NCBI RefSeq assembly: GCF_000735365.1
Contig: NZ_JMPL01000029.1
Location: forward strand, 1-40,855
Length of the DNA: 40,855 nucleotides
Direction: 5' to 3'
Source: Kluyvera ascorbata ATCC 33433
Lineage (GTDB): Bacteria; Pseudomonadota; Gammaproteobacteria; Enterobacterales; Enterobacteriaceae
The notes beneath the pieces were generated by a model. It searched no databases and was not told the DNA's origin. It saw nothing but the letters and a program-made list of their open reading frames with translations. A program made the position numbers and the translations under genes. This document shows positions 19,245 through 27,628 of the stretch, in pieces. Position 1 is the first letter of the stretch. Every line of letters starts with the position of its first letter.

Positions 19245-20197
19245 TGAAGCAACTTTGGTGTGCCATGTCACTTGTGGCTGGTAGCCTGTTCTTCACCGCC
19301 AACGCCTCGGCTGATGTATCGTCCGGGGCGTTGTTGCAGGAGATGAATCTGGCCAGTCAGTCACTCAACTACGAGCTGTCGTTCGTCAGCATTAATAAAT
19401 CAGGCGTTGAATCTCTGCGCTATCGTCACGTGCGTCTTAATGGACAACCGCTGGCGGAATTGCTGCAGATGGACGGCCCTCGCCGCGAAGTGGTTCAGCG
19501 TGGAAACGAGATCAGCTACTTTGAGCCGGGTCTCGATCCGTTCACGCTGAACGGCGACTATATTGTCGACTCGCTACCCTCTCTGGTTTATACCGATTTC
19601 AAACGTCTGGCGCCTTACTACGATTTTATCTCCGTAGGACGTACGCGTATTGCGGACCGCATGTGTGATGTGATCCGCGTCGTGGCGCGAGACGGCACAC
19701 GCTATAGCTATATCGTGTGGATGGACTCCGAAAGCAAGCTGCCGATGCGCGTTGACCTGCTCGACCGCGATGGCGAGACGTTGGAACAGTTCCGGGTTGT
19801 GGCTCTCTCAACGGGCGATCAGGTAAGCTCCAGCATGCAGGGGCTGGCGAAAGCCAACCTGCCGCCGCAGCTCTCCTTGCCAACAGGGACCAATGCGACC
19901 TTCAACTGGACGACAAGCTGGCTGCCGCAGGGCTTTAAAGAGGTCTCCAGCAGCCGTCGCACGCTGCCGAGCGTCGACAGCCCGGTTGAATCCCGTCTCT
20001 ATTCCGACGGCCTGTTTAGCTTCTCTGTGAACATCAGCCGCGCGACGGCTAACAGCAGCGAGCAGATGCTGCGTACCGTTCGTCGAACGGTCACAACGAC
20101 CATCCGCAATCAGGCTGATATCACGATTGTTGGCGAGCTTCCGCCTCCGACGGCGAAACGCGTTGCTGACGGTATTCAATTCAAGGGCGCACAATGA
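19244..20197 (+). CDS. rseB: sigma-E regulatory protein RseB (MucB family)
   Basis: Periplasmic protein that binds RseA and blocks DegS cleavage until it senses off-pathway lipopolysaccharide. The 317-residue precursor has a signal peptide ending ANASA, with the mature protein starting DVSSGALLQ. The fold resembles LolA/LolB lipid carriers in the N-terminal part; the C-terminal small domain starts near 215 (WTTSWLPQGFKEV). Its ATG overlaps the rseA stop in TAATG, so translation is coupled. Confidence 0.96.
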   Translation: MKQLWCAMSLVAGSLFFTANASADVSSGALLQEMNLASQSLNYELSFVSINKSGVESLRYRHVRLNGQPLAELLQMDGPRREVVQRGNEISYFEPGLDPFTLNGDYIVDSLPSLVYTDFKRLAPYYDFISVGRTRIADRMCDVIRVVARDGTRYSYIVWMDSESKLPMRVDLLDRDGETLEQFRVVALSTGDQVSSSMQGLAKANLPPQLSLPTGTNATFNWTTSWLPQGFKEVSSSRRTLPSVDSPVESRLYSDGLFSFSVNISRATANSSEQMLRTVRRTVTTTIRNQADITIVGELPPPTAKRVADGIQFKGAQ

Positions 20198-20670
20198 TTA
20201 AAGAGTGGGCTACCGTTATTGCATGGGATAACGGAATTGCGCAGGTGAGCTGCGATGTAAAAGCCTCCTGCAATAGCTGCGCATCACGTGCAGGCTGCGG
20301 CAGCCGAGTGCTGAATAAGCTAGGGCCGCAGACCACCCACACCATTTCTGTTCCTAGTGCTGAACCGCTGGTGATAGGGCAAAAAGTGGAGTTGGGCATT
20401 ACCGAAGGTAGCCTGCTTGGCTCTGCCATGCTGGTTTATATGTCTCCGCTGCTGGGGCTGTTCGTGGTCGCGGCACTGTTCCAGGTCCTGTTCGGCACCG
20501 ATATTGCGGCGCTCAGCGGCGCGGTGCTCGGCGGTGTTGGCGGGTTCCTGATTGCCAAAGGCCTCTCGCCGCGGCTTGCCGCGAGGGAAACCTGGCAGCC
20601 CATCATCATCAGCGTGGGGCTTCCGCCCGACCTGATTCGCACGACATCTTCCGCCGATTTGAGCCAGTGA
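20194..20670 (+). CDS. rseC: SoxR-reducing / sigma-E regulatory protein RseC
   Basis: Inner-membrane protein of 158 residues. It has a cytoplasmic N-terminal cysteine cluster, Cys20, Cys26, Cys29 and Cys35 (C-x5-C-x2-C-x5-C), which could hold an iron-sulfur centre. Two membrane spans follow at about residues 72-92 and 98-118, the second rich in glycine (LSGAVLGGVGGFLIAKG). It acts with the Rsx complex in reducing SoxR and modestly favours sigma-E activity. The ATG overlaps the rseB TGA by four bases. Confidence 0.95.
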   Translation: MIKEWATVIAWDNGIAQVSCDVKASCNSCASRAGCGSRVLNKLGPQTTHTISVPSAEPLVIGQKVELGITEGSLLGSAMLVYMSPLLGLFVVAALFQVLFGTDIAALSGAVLGGVGGFLIAKGLSPRLAARETWQPIIISVGLPPDLIRTTSSADLSQ

Positions 20671-20782
20671 TTACGCTGGCTTTATTATTTTTGGAACGCT
20701 CCTCGCAGGAAGCGCTATGCTTGCGGGAAGAGCATTTCCTGGTTACGCGGTTGTAGTGTAGAATGCGGCGTTTTCGAACGAC

Positions 20783-20910
20783 TATACACAAAATCATTCG
20801 AGTTGCATCAAGGCGGCAAGCGAATGAATCCCCGGGAGCGTACACCAGTACGTGATAGGGGTGAGTGAGTGCAGCCAACGCCGAGGCAACTCGAAGGATG
20901 ACGTGTATAC
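20783..20910. repeat. ERIC (IRU) element
   Basis: A 128-base imperfect palindrome bounded by TATAC and GTATAC. It contains GTGAATCCCC-like (AATGAATCCCCGGGAG) and AGGGGTGAGTG segments that match the conserved core of ERIC elements targeted by common typing primers. It fills most of the rseC-lepA gap and is transcribed as part of it. The remaining bases of the gap hold nothing else I recognise. Confidence 0.85.
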
Positions 20911-20968
20911 AACGTCAGGCTCCGTACCGCGGCCTCAAAGTATTCGTAAGGCATAAATATTTTAATAT

Positions 20969-21016
20969 ATGAAGAATATACGTAACTTCTCCATCATTGC
21001 ACATATCGATAACTGA
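20969..21016 (+). pseudogene. lepA: lepA 5' fragment interrupted by the prophage
   Basis: LepA (EF-4) is a translational GTPase. Only its first residues are here: the frame reads MKNIRNFSIIAHID, which is the conserved LepA start, then Asn and a stop. In intact lepA the next residues are HGKST, the P-loop. The break is at the prophage boundary, and the rest of lepA should lie past attR outside this window. Whether the phage supplies a replacement start there cannot be seen. The rseC-lepA order is normal for enterobacteria, so this is a bacterial site and not a phage gene. Confidence 0.9.
20985..21013. other. attL of the prophage in lepA
   Basis: The lepA reading frame is lost after CACATATCGAT (21000-21010), so the crossover core lies at or just left of this point. 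The integrase gene begins about 200 bases to the right and reads inward, as expected at the int end of a prophage. The exact core needs the other junction. Salmonella Gifsy-1 is known to use the 5' end of lepA. Confidence 0.8.
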
Positions 21017-21018
21017 CA

Positions 21019-21043
21019 CTCCGACAGCCTCCGCAAACCTCCG
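21019..21043. repeat. CTCCG direct repeats, candidate integrase arm sites
   Basis: CTCCG occurs at 21019, 21029 and 21039, exactly 10 bp apart, as CTCCGACA, CTCCGCAA and CTCCGACA. Helical phasing right beside attL is what arm-type integrase or excisionase sites look like. Binding is inferred only. Confidence 0.5.
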
Positions 21044-21138
21044 ACAAAATCCCCGTAAGATCCCCACCAAATCAGCTCCCACAAAAACAATACTGGTTGC
21101 ATGTACAGTCAACCTACGACATCATAAGTCACGGTTTT

Positions 21139-21200
21139 TGTGTCCACCAGTGCGTCCATATCCTATGATGGACACAGAACCTCCCGTTCTGATGGACACA
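21139..21200. repeat. TGTGTCCA / TGGACACA inverted and direct repeats upstream of int
   Basis: TGTGTCCA lies at 21139-21146, and its complement TGGACACA at 21169-21176 and 21193-21200, the last two 24 bp apart. A looser GCGTCCAT is at 21152. They lie directly before the int start, so they may be Int/Xis arm sites or operators that control int. Confidence 0.5.
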
Positions 21201-21214
21201 CGCAGAGACAAACC

Positions 21215-22444
21215 ATGGCTATTTCAGATAGTTATCTAAAGTCGTGCCTCGGGCGCGAACGCGAAAAAGTTGAAGAAAAGGCAGACCGCGACGGTCTGTG
21301 GGTTCGCATATCCAAGAAAGGGGCGGTTACCTTCTTCTATCGTTTCCGCTTCCTGGGCAAGCAAGACAAAATGACGATCGGCAGCTACCCAGAGTTCGGG
21401 CTGAAAGCTGCGCGCGACGAAGTAGCGAAGTGGTCGGCTATTCTTTCCCGCGGCGAAAATCCACGCATCCGGCAAAGTCTCGATAAAGCCAAAATTAACA
21501 GCCAGTACACGTTTGAGGAACTCTTCCGCGAATGGTACTCCATGGTGTGCATCCAGAAAGAAACGGCTGATCAGATTCTGCGCTCATTCGAACTGCACGT
21601 TTTTCCTAAGCTCGGGAAATACCCAGCGCATCAGCTCACGTTGCACAACTGGCTCACCGTTCTTGACCGGCTAGCGGAAGGGTACTCCGAGATCACCCGG
21701 CGGGTAATCAGCAATGGTCGGCAATGTTATTCATGGGCTGTGAAACGCCAGCTGCTGGAGGTTAACCCACTGGCGGAATTATCCGGGCGGGATTTTGGCA
21801 TTCAGAAGAAAATGGGTGAACGAACGCTGGACCGTAAAGAGATGGCGCTTGTCTGGAGAGCTATCGAAGATTCGCGACTGATTGAGCGGAACAAAATTCT
21901 TTTTAAATTGTGCCTGGTATGGGCATGCAGGGTTGGTGAACTGCGTAAGGCTGAAGTTACGCACTTTGATTTTGAGGAAGGGATCTGGACAGTGCCGTGG
22001 GAAAACCACAAAACAGGCCGGAAAAGTAAAAAGCCGATTGTTCGCCCGATCATTCCCGAAATGCTCCCGATGTTAAAACGGGTTATTGAGCTGGCTCCCG
22101 GTCGTTTTATCTTTTCGAGTCATGAAGATAAGCCGATGAGCGAATGTTTCCATATGAGCATAAGCAGTAACCTGGTGAAATTTATGCTCAAGGCATATAA
22201 CGAACAGATCCCGCACTTCACAGTGCATGACCTACGGCGGACGGCGAGAACGAATTTTTCCGAACTGACAGAGCCGCATATTGCCGAGATAATGCTCGGC
22301 CATAAACTGCCTGGTGTGTGGTCGGTGTACGATAAGCACACCTACATCGAGGAAATGAGAGAAGCGTACGGTAGGTGGTGGGCCCGATTGATGAGCATCA
22401 TCGAGCCCGACGTCCTGGAATTCACGCCGCGTCAGACCGGATAA
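21215..22444 (+). CDS. prophage tyrosine integrase (P4-like, DUF4102 type)
   Basis: Site-specific recombinase for integration into and excision from lepA. The ATG at 21215 gives 409 residues and starts MAISDSYLKSCLGRE; longer readings extend back through the repeat region. Residues about 1-85 resemble the DUF4102 arm-binding domain (GLWVRISKKGAVTFFYRF, then MTIGSYPEFGLKAARDE). A SAM-like core-binding domain follows at about 95-180. The catalytic domain shows Arg239 in ACRVGELR, His338-x-x-Arg341 in HDLRRT, LGH near 360, and a probable nucleophile Tyr372 in VYDKHTY. Most relatives of this type target tRNA genes, so a protein-gene site is less common. Its 3' end overlaps the convergent excisionase-like gene by 23 bases. 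Confidence 0.92.
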   Translation: MAISDSYLKSCLGREREKVEEKADRDGLWVRISKKGAVTFFYRFRFLGKQDKMTIGSYPEFGLKAARDEVAKWSAILSRGENPRIRQSLDKAKINSQYTFEELFREWYSMVCIQKETADQILRSFELHVFPKLGKYPAHQLTLHNWLTVLDRLAEGYSEITRRVISNGRQCYSWAVKRQLLEVNPLAELSGRDFGIQKKMGERTLDRKEMALVWRAIEDSRLIERNKILFKLCLVWACRVGELRKAEVTHFDFEEGIWTVPWENHKTGRKSKKPIVRPIIPEMLPMLKRVIELAPGRFIFSSHEDKPMSECFHMSISSNLVKFMLKAYNEQIPHFTVHDLRRTARTNFSELTEPHIAEIMLGHKLPGVWSVYDKHTYIEEMREAYGRWWARLMSIIEPDVLEFTPRQTG

Positions 22445-22706
22445 GTCGCCCTTTAACGTCGCGAGGTAGGTTCAGGTGTGTCATTGGCCGGCGAACAGGA
22501 CGCGCCATTTCACGAAGCTGCCATTCTTCAACTTTGCTTTTGATCCACTTATTGGAGCCGCCCATATATGAGCAGTCCGGCTCTGGGAATGGGTTTCCAT
22601 TACCCGGGCGCTTCCGATAGCGATCCAATGTTCTCGACGAAATGCATAATTGTTCGCAAATTTCTCGAATGTTCATTAATTTGAAGTCTTCAGTTTTTTT
22701 GCTCAT
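22422..22706 (-). CDS. excisionase-like / AlpA-type DNA-binding protein
   Basis: A 94-residue protein with a MerR-like helix-turn-helix at residues about 10-55: FKLMNIREICEQLCISSRTLDRYRK, followed by FPEPDCSYMGGSNKWIKSKVEEW. This is the layout of AlpA and phage Xis proteins, which bind next to att sites to favour excision. The ATG at 22706 is six bases after GGAG; another ATG is directly before it at 22709. It is convergent with int and overlaps it by 23 bases, so leftward transcription would run antisense into the int end. Confidence 0.75.
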   Translation of the reverse strand: MSKKTEDFKLMNIREICEQLCISSRTLDRYRKRPGNGNPFPEPDCSYMGGSNKWIKSKVEEWQLREMARPVRRPMTHLNLPRDVKGRLIRSDAA

Positions 22707-22748
22707 CATTTTCTCCAGTGGCCCTTTCCGGGCCATTTTCAGTATTAA

Positions 22749-22991
22749 TCAATTCACCTGGCCCGGCAGTGCACGGAGCCGACGCATCCCGGTCATTGGC
22801 GTGGCCACATAGCTGTGACTACGGTTGACCACCTCCACCCAGACCTTCACGCCTTCAACTTGCACCGTGTACGTCTCTTTCATCTTTCTGCGCCCGTAGT
22901 CGCCGTAACGCTGGTGGTGTGTCTCCAGCGCGATGGCGCATGCCTGGCGCGCGAGTGGGGATTGTTTACTGCCGCGGTTAATCAGTTTCAT
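22749..22991 (-). CDS. DUF4060 family phage protein
   Basis: An 80-residue basic protein of unknown role. The segments PLARQACAIALETHHQRYGD, RRKMKETYTVQVEGV and SHSYVATPMTGMRRLR are characteristic of the DUF4060 family found at the end of leftward operons in Salmonella and E. coli prophages. Its ATG overlaps the stop of the upstream PerC-like gene by four bases, so the two are translationally coupled. Confidence 0.75.
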   Translation of the reverse strand: MKLINRGSKQSPLARQACAIALETHHQRYGDYGRRKMKETYTVQVEGVKVWVEVVNRSHSYVATPMTGMRRLRALPGQVN

Positions 22992-23416
22992 GCTCTGGCC
23001 CTCCGAACGCAGCGGTTACGCTGAGAGGCGATCAGGGCAACACCAGTGACCGTTTTCTGGAGACGGGATAACTCTGCCCAGACGGTAGCCGCCCGGCGCC
23101 ACAAGCCGCGCTTTTCCAGTTGCGTGGCCGTCGCCTGCAGCTGGCTAAGCTGGCTTGATTCTGCTGATTGGCCGCTGGACTTGCCGACCTGACGAGTATT
23201 CAGCACAAAGCGGTACCATCTGGAGTCTTCACGGCTTTTGCACCGGGCAATCCTCCCGCTCTCGATCAGTGAATTGATGATGTGGCGCAAATTCCGATCT
23301 GTAATGCAAAGAGCTTCGCTGATCTCTGCGGGGCTGGCCTGCGGGTTATCAAGTAGGTAATTGGCGACCGCGTTCTGACGTTCAATTTTACTTACCATGC
23401 TGGTATCCGGCCCCAT
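22988..23416 (-). CDS. PerC-like winged-helix regulator
   Basis: A 142-residue protein from ATG 23416, which sits about ten bases after GGAGG; a TTG at 23440 in the same frame lacks that signal. Residues about 10-60 form a winged helix (VANYLLDNPQASPAEISEAL, then DRNLRHIINSLIESGRIAR). The C-terminal 45 residues resemble PerC: LEKRGLWRRAATVWAEL followed by ASQRNRCVRR. PerC homologues carried by prophages can activate bacterial virulence promoters in E. coli. Here the host target is unknown. It follows the recT-like gene by a few bases in the same operon. Confidence 0.7.
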   Translation of the reverse strand: MGPDTSMVSKIERQNAVANYLLDNPQASPAEISEALCITDRNLRHIINSLIESGRIARCKSREDSRWYRFVLNTRQVGKSSGQSAESSQLSQLQATATQLEKRGLWRRAATVWAELSRLQKTVTGVALIASQRNRCVRRARA

Positions 23417-23432
23417 ACGGGGCCGACCTCCG

Positions 23433-24545
23433 TTAGCCAACGTATTCCGGTTTCATGTCGTCGAGCGTTACGCGGAACTGCTCGTAAAGTTCGTCGCCCA
23501 AGTGGCGGCGCGCGGCGGTGAGTGTCGCCTCAGCTTTTGAGAACAAGTCGGCCGCATCCGGTTCGCCGGCAGACGGCAGGGAGTTAATCGTTGCCTCGAT
23601 TTTGTTCCGAGCATTCACCCGGTGATAACGTTGCGTGGCTTTGTTCTTGAGTTCGGTGAACAGTGCTGAGCCCAAAGTCGCCTTGGCCTGGTTAATGTCT
23701 TCGCCGACTGCTTTTGCCGCGTCCACATCTTCGGCAGAATCAATCCGGTCCCGGAATTCGTCAGCGATCGCATCAACATTCACGGTGGATTCCCGTGCGC
23801 TGATGGTGGTTGTGACGTTGTCACCTGAGATTTCTTTCAGGTTCACACGTTGTGGCGCCGGGTTAATCTCTTTCTCTGTACGCTGTTCAACTTCATCCGG
23901 GATATAGACACCCAGGATGACGGCAGGGCAATAGAGACGCGCCCAGTACTTGAGTGCCAGGTAGGCGATTTGTTGTTTCGGGTTTGAAATCCACAGCGGG
24001 GAATTACGAGTAATCACGCTGGAAAGGAAAACCGGCTCACCCCAGGTAATCTCGCTTTCACCGCGAATGACCGCGCCAACACGCACAGATAACCCTTCTT
24101 CATCGGCACTGGTCCAGCCGCGTACCATTTCTTTCTTGTCGTACGTCCCACCGCCTTTTGCAGGCTTCTTGACTATCTCTTCACGGCTGCTGGCGCATTT
24201 TGACCAGTCGCCTTCGTACTCATAGTGGAAGCGGCCCACGATTGCGTTTGAGCTCGAAATCACTGCGTTAACCAGTTGCGCTTCGTAACCCAACACGCCG
24301 TTGACCAGGTGTGTTTTCTGCGCCACGGCGTAAGGGTTCATACCCCACTGCATGGCCTGCATGATGATTGCCATGCAATCGGCAGGGTTGCCCCGCAGGT
24401 GTTCTGGAACCGTAACTGCGGCCTGCGCCATTAGCCCTGCAACGGATTGAAGCTGCGTTAATGCCTGAACGTTAAAAATTGCGTTACTGGCAGAGATAGT
24501 GGTTGGTGCCTGTTGTTCAGCGTTCACGATATTCATGTTTTCCAT
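23433..24545 (-). CDS. RecT-family single-strand annealing recombinase
   Basis: Phage annealing protein that pairs with the exonuclease encoded just upstream. It is 370 residues from the third of three consecutive ATGs (24551, 24548, 24545); the third has the best spacing from AAGGGG. The RecT-like core covers about residues 25-215: RGNPADCMAIIMQAMQWGMN, VNGVLGYEAQLVNAVI, then a tail from 220 rich in Asp, Glu and Ala that is predicted helical. This branch is annotated in enterobacterial phages as RecT or EHAP1-like and is distant from Rac RecT. The stop codon falls in the ribosome site of the next gene. Confidence 0.8.
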   Translation of the reverse strand: MENMNIVNAEQQAPTTISASNAIFNVQALTQLQSVAGLMAQAAVTVPEHLRGNPADCMAIIMQAMQWGMNPYAVAQKTHLVNGVLGYEAQLVNAVISSSNAIVGRFHYEYEGDWSKCASSREEIVKKPAKGGGTYDKKEMVRGWTSADEEGLSVRVGAVIRGESEITWGEPVFLSSVITRNSPLWISNPKQQIAYLALKYWARLYCPAVILGVYIPDEVEQRTEKEINPAPQRVNLKEISGDNVTTTISARESTVNVDAIADEFRDRIDSAEDVDAAKAVGEDINQAKATLGSALFTELKNKATQRYHRVNARNKIEATINSLPSAGEPDAADLFSKAEATLTAARRHLGDELYEQFRVTLDDMKPEYVG

Positions 24546-24556
24546 CATCATTCCCC

Positions 24557-27514
24557 TTATGCCAGGCGCAGCGCTTCAAGGCGGCGCTGGTCGAAGTCGT
24601 TCAGTTCGTCGGTGTAGTCGGCGGTGATTGGCGCTGGCCACTCGCCAGTATCAAAGCCGGTCGCGATAGCGCGCATCGCCTTGCGGTACTCCAGCATGCC
24701 CAGTTCCAGCAGCTCGGTAGAAGCTTCGATAATGGCGATCCAGTGGTAGTTCTCGTCTTTGTTAACGAAAATCCAGAAGAACTGGTCAAGTGCTGCGGTT
24801 TCGCAGTACATCGCTGCGCTCAGGTGGTAGTCGCGATCGATAATTTCCCGGTGCAGCCTGGCGCGCAGACCTTCCTGCTTTACGTTCCACATGCTGATGG
24901 TTTTCAGGTCGGCACCGATGCGCACACCGTCCAGGTCGATTTCCAGATCCGGACGCACACGGATTTCCAGCCCGGTTTCGTCGTCGAACCCGAAATAACT
25001 CACCTCAACAGCGCGGCTAGGGTGCGTCAGCAGCTTGCCGGCAGTCGGGTGCTGGAGCAGGGCTTTCTGAATGTTCAGTGCGGTGCGCAGTTGCTGGCGG
25101 GTGACCAGCACTTTTCCTTCCGGGTTTTCGCGCCAGGCATCCAGCAGTTCGTCGGCAAATACAGCGTCAGGATTAACGGATTTCACGGCCTGAATCAGGT
25201 CTGCTTTGGTACCGGAGACTTTCAACGGCTGATGCTTCTGCGCTTCCTGCGCGACCAGATCAGGGTTAATCACCGCCAGCTGCTCGAGCAGCGCGTCACG
25301 ACTTCCGCTGGTTTTCACCTGCGGCGGCAGGGTGGCGTTGTATTCTTTGATGCAGGCTTTCATCGCCGTTGCGGTCTGCTTCTGACCTTCTTCAATACGC
25401 TGGAACTCAGCAGGCAGCGCCATGTAGCTTTGCCCGGTTTCTTCCAGTGACGCGCCCAGCGGTACCTGCGGCGGCAGGGTGGCGTTGTACTGTTCCAGAA
25501 GCACTTTGATGTCGTCGGCGGACAGCAGCGCTGGCAGGTTGGCGTTGTGCTCATCGATAAACGCGCGGATCGTTGCCGTCGTGGTGAATGCGCCTTCCGG
25601 GATTACCGGTTCAACGCTGAATTCGGCATCCAGCAGTTCAGGCTGCAGGGCCAGTGCATGCACCAGGTTGCCCATATCAAGCACCGGAGAGCGTTCTTTC
25701 GTGATTGTCTTCTCGACGTGGCGCGCGTTGAAGTACATCAGGGACACGCGAGCATCTTTCACCTGCGTGGAGCTGATGCCGTTGGCAGCGTGATAAACCT
25801 CGTTCGGCAGGCCTTCGTAACGTCCTGGCCCGAAGAAAGCAGGGTATTCGGCAACCGGTTCTGACTGATTCCCTTCTGGTTCGTCCTGATTCACTTCTGG
25901 GCTGTTTTGATGCGCATTTTGATCTTCCTGATGCACAGAACCGTCATTTTGATTCACGTTTTCCGGTTTTTGGTTAACATCTGCCGCTTCATGGTTCGCC
26001 AGGCTCGGTGCCGCGGCGGCCAGAATTTCCGCGTTGCTGCCTCCTAGTTCACGCGCATCAGCTTCTTCTTTCAAATCCGCTTCCATTGCTGCGTAGGTAG
26101 CATCGCCAACAACGGGACCGCATTCCGGACAGTGGCCGCCACCGACAGCGCCGCAGCCAGTACACACGATTTCCGCTACGGTATCTGTCTGCTGATCATC
26201 TTCCACAGCACCTTCGCCTGCTGATATCGCATCGTTAGTTTCGCCTTCGGCGCGCTCAGTCTCTTCCATCTGCTCATCGCTGGTGGTTTCCTCGGTTGGT
26301 TTTGCTGGGGAGTTCATTAGGTTATCGATGGAGAACATGCCATTCCCCATGTTGGCGATTTTAGGCTGTTCGGCTGCTGCCAGCGTCTCAACTGCTGGTG
26401 ATGCGTGGTTGCTTTCAATCAGGTTAGCGTTGATATACGTCTGCAGGCTGACAGGGAAGTGATGCGCGTTCTCGGCGGCACCGCGGATAAGTGCGAAAAT
26501 TGCTGCACGCGAATAATCCAGGATGCCGGCGCATTTGCGCAGGGCCGCGGACCACTCTTTGAATGGGCTTTCTTTCTTGCTGACGATCTCTTTAGCCCGG
26601 CGATGAATTGAACCCGGAATATTGTAGATGTCGAAATCCATTGGCAAAGTGGCCAGTGCGATCTCTTCGTCCAGCGTATCCAGGGTATGTTCGTAATCGG
26701 GGTTTCGGTCTGTCTTATTGCCGCCGCCAGCATTGGTTCCTGTATCGGTGCGCTGGATCTGCGCTACACGGTTTCCCTTTTGCCACTCTTTCACCAGCAG
26801 GCCGCGATCGATGTATTCGGTACTAACCCACGCTTTAACGAACTGAATAAAGTGGTTCAGTTCATGGCGCTGTGTCTGTGGCAATGCCTTTTGCACTGCG
26901 TCGGTCAGCTTCCAGAGAGCTGGCATGTCGTAGGCTTTAACTTCCGGCGCGTTTTCTACAGCCAGCAGCAGGTTCTGAACATAGGTGTTATCCATGTCCA
27001 TTTCTAATGCTGAAAGCTCTTTACGGCGTGGGATGCTGATGTGGTAAACATGGCCTGTTTCGGCGCACAGCTGCGCCAGCAACTGGATACGGAAAGGCAT
27101 AGTGACCAGTTGGAACTCGGCGTTCTCGTCGTCGGAGTATTCAACCTTGCGGTCGCCGTTCTCTTCGGCCATCAGCTCAGTGGTTAAATCGTTGTCTGCA
27201 ACGTCTTCCTGGTGGAAAGTGTCCTGCGGCGCCGCGCCGGGTTTCAGTTGCCATGTGCGCTGGTCTTCGGCCAATTCGTAGCGTTCGCACCAGGTAAAAT
27301 CAACCACACCTTCTTCCGGCAGGTCGTTAAACACAGGGAAGTCAGTACGGATTGGCTTCTGGTAATCCTTGCCGCGACCGGTCTCAATTCCGGCATCTTC
27401 CAGATCAACATCGAGCTGAAGATTGGCGCGCGCTTCTGATTTCGCACTGCGCCAAATCACTGCATCTTTCTTGCCGGATTTCTGAGTGGCCTTAACCACA
27501 TTAAAGAATTCCAT
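24557..27514 (-). CDS. RecE-type exonuclease VIII, very large
   Basis: A 5'-3' double-strand exonuclease that makes 3' tails for the adjacent RecT-like protein. The ATG at 27514 follows AGAGGATC and gives 985 residues; an upstream in-frame ATG adds 22. Only the C-terminal part, about 570-985, resembles the RecE nuclease (YHAANGISSTQVKDAR, then RPDLEIDLDGVRIGADLKT near 855-870 with the Asp and Lys of the PD-(D/E)XK site, then HREIIDRDYHLSAAMYCE). The long N-terminal region, as in Rac RecE, is dispensable for nuclease activity in that relative. Its middle has a CxxC...CxxC zinc-like cluster near 447-462, a tail of xxNQ/xxHQ repeats at about 508-551, and three ATLPPQV-type repeats at about 655-760. 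Confidence 0.85.
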   Translation of the reverse strand: MEFFNVVKATQKSGKKDAVIWRSAKSEARANLQLDVDLEDAGIETGRGKDYQKPIRTDFPVFNDLPEEGVVDFTWCERYELAEDQRTWQLKPGAAPQDTFHQEDVADNDLTTELMAEENGDRKVEYSDDENAEFQLVTMPFRIQLLAQLCAETGHVYHISIPRRKELSALEMDMDNTYVQNLLLAVENAPEVKAYDMPALWKLTDAVQKALPQTQRHELNHFIQFVKAWVSTEYIDRGLLVKEWQKGNRVAQIQRTDTGTNAGGGNKTDRNPDYEHTLDTLDEEIALATLPMDFDIYNIPGSIHRRAKEIVSKKESPFKEWSAALRKCAGILDYSRAAIFALIRGAAENAHHFPVSLQTYINANLIESNHASPAVETLAAAEQPKIANMGNGMFSIDNLMNSPAKPTEETTSDEQMEETERAEGETNDAISAGEGAVEDDQQTDTVAEIVCTGCGAVGGGHCPECGPVVGDATYAAMEADLKEEADARELGGSNAEILAAAAPSLANHEAADVNQKPENVNQNDGSVHQEDQNAHQNSPEVNQDEPEGNQSEPVAEYPAFFGPGRYEGLPNEVYHAANGISSTQVKDARVSLMYFNARHVEKTITKERSPVLDMGNLVHALALQPELLDAEFSVEPVIPEGAFTTTATIRAFIDEHNANLPALLSADDIKVLLEQYNATLPPQVPLGASLEETGQSYMALPAEFQRIEEGQKQTATAMKACIKEYNATLPPQVKTSGSRDALLEQLAVINPDLVAQEAQKHQPLKVSGTKADLIQAVKSVNPDAVFADELLDAWRENPEGKVLVTRQQLRTALNIQKALLQHPTAGKLLTHPSRAVEVSYFGFDDETGLEIRVRPDLEIDLDGVRIGADLKTISMWNVKQEGLRARLHREIIDRDYHLSAAMYCETAALDQFFWIFVNKDENYHWIAIIEASTELLELGMLEYRKAMRAIATGFDTGEWPAPITADYTDELNDFDQRRLEALRLA

Positions 27515-27551
27515 GTGAGATCCTCTTTTTTGGGTGTTAGAATCCCCGGGC

Positions 27552-27583
27552 CATTGGTGGCGCCCATTGGGTGTGTTCATTGG
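27552..27583. repeat. three CATTGG repeats at 13-bp spacing
   Basis: CATTGG starts at 27552, 27565 and 27578. They lie in the 140-base gap between recE and the next leftward gene and within the optional 22-residue extension of recE. No known function. Confidence 0.4.
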
Positions 27584-27628
27584 TTTTGGTAATTTCCGGT
27601 GTTACTTTGGTCGGTGTCACCGGACGTA

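Noticed and set aside
24503-25450. 315-residue plus-strand frame opposite recE
   Set aside because: Antisense of the conserved RecE nuclease domain, with no ribosome site or family match.
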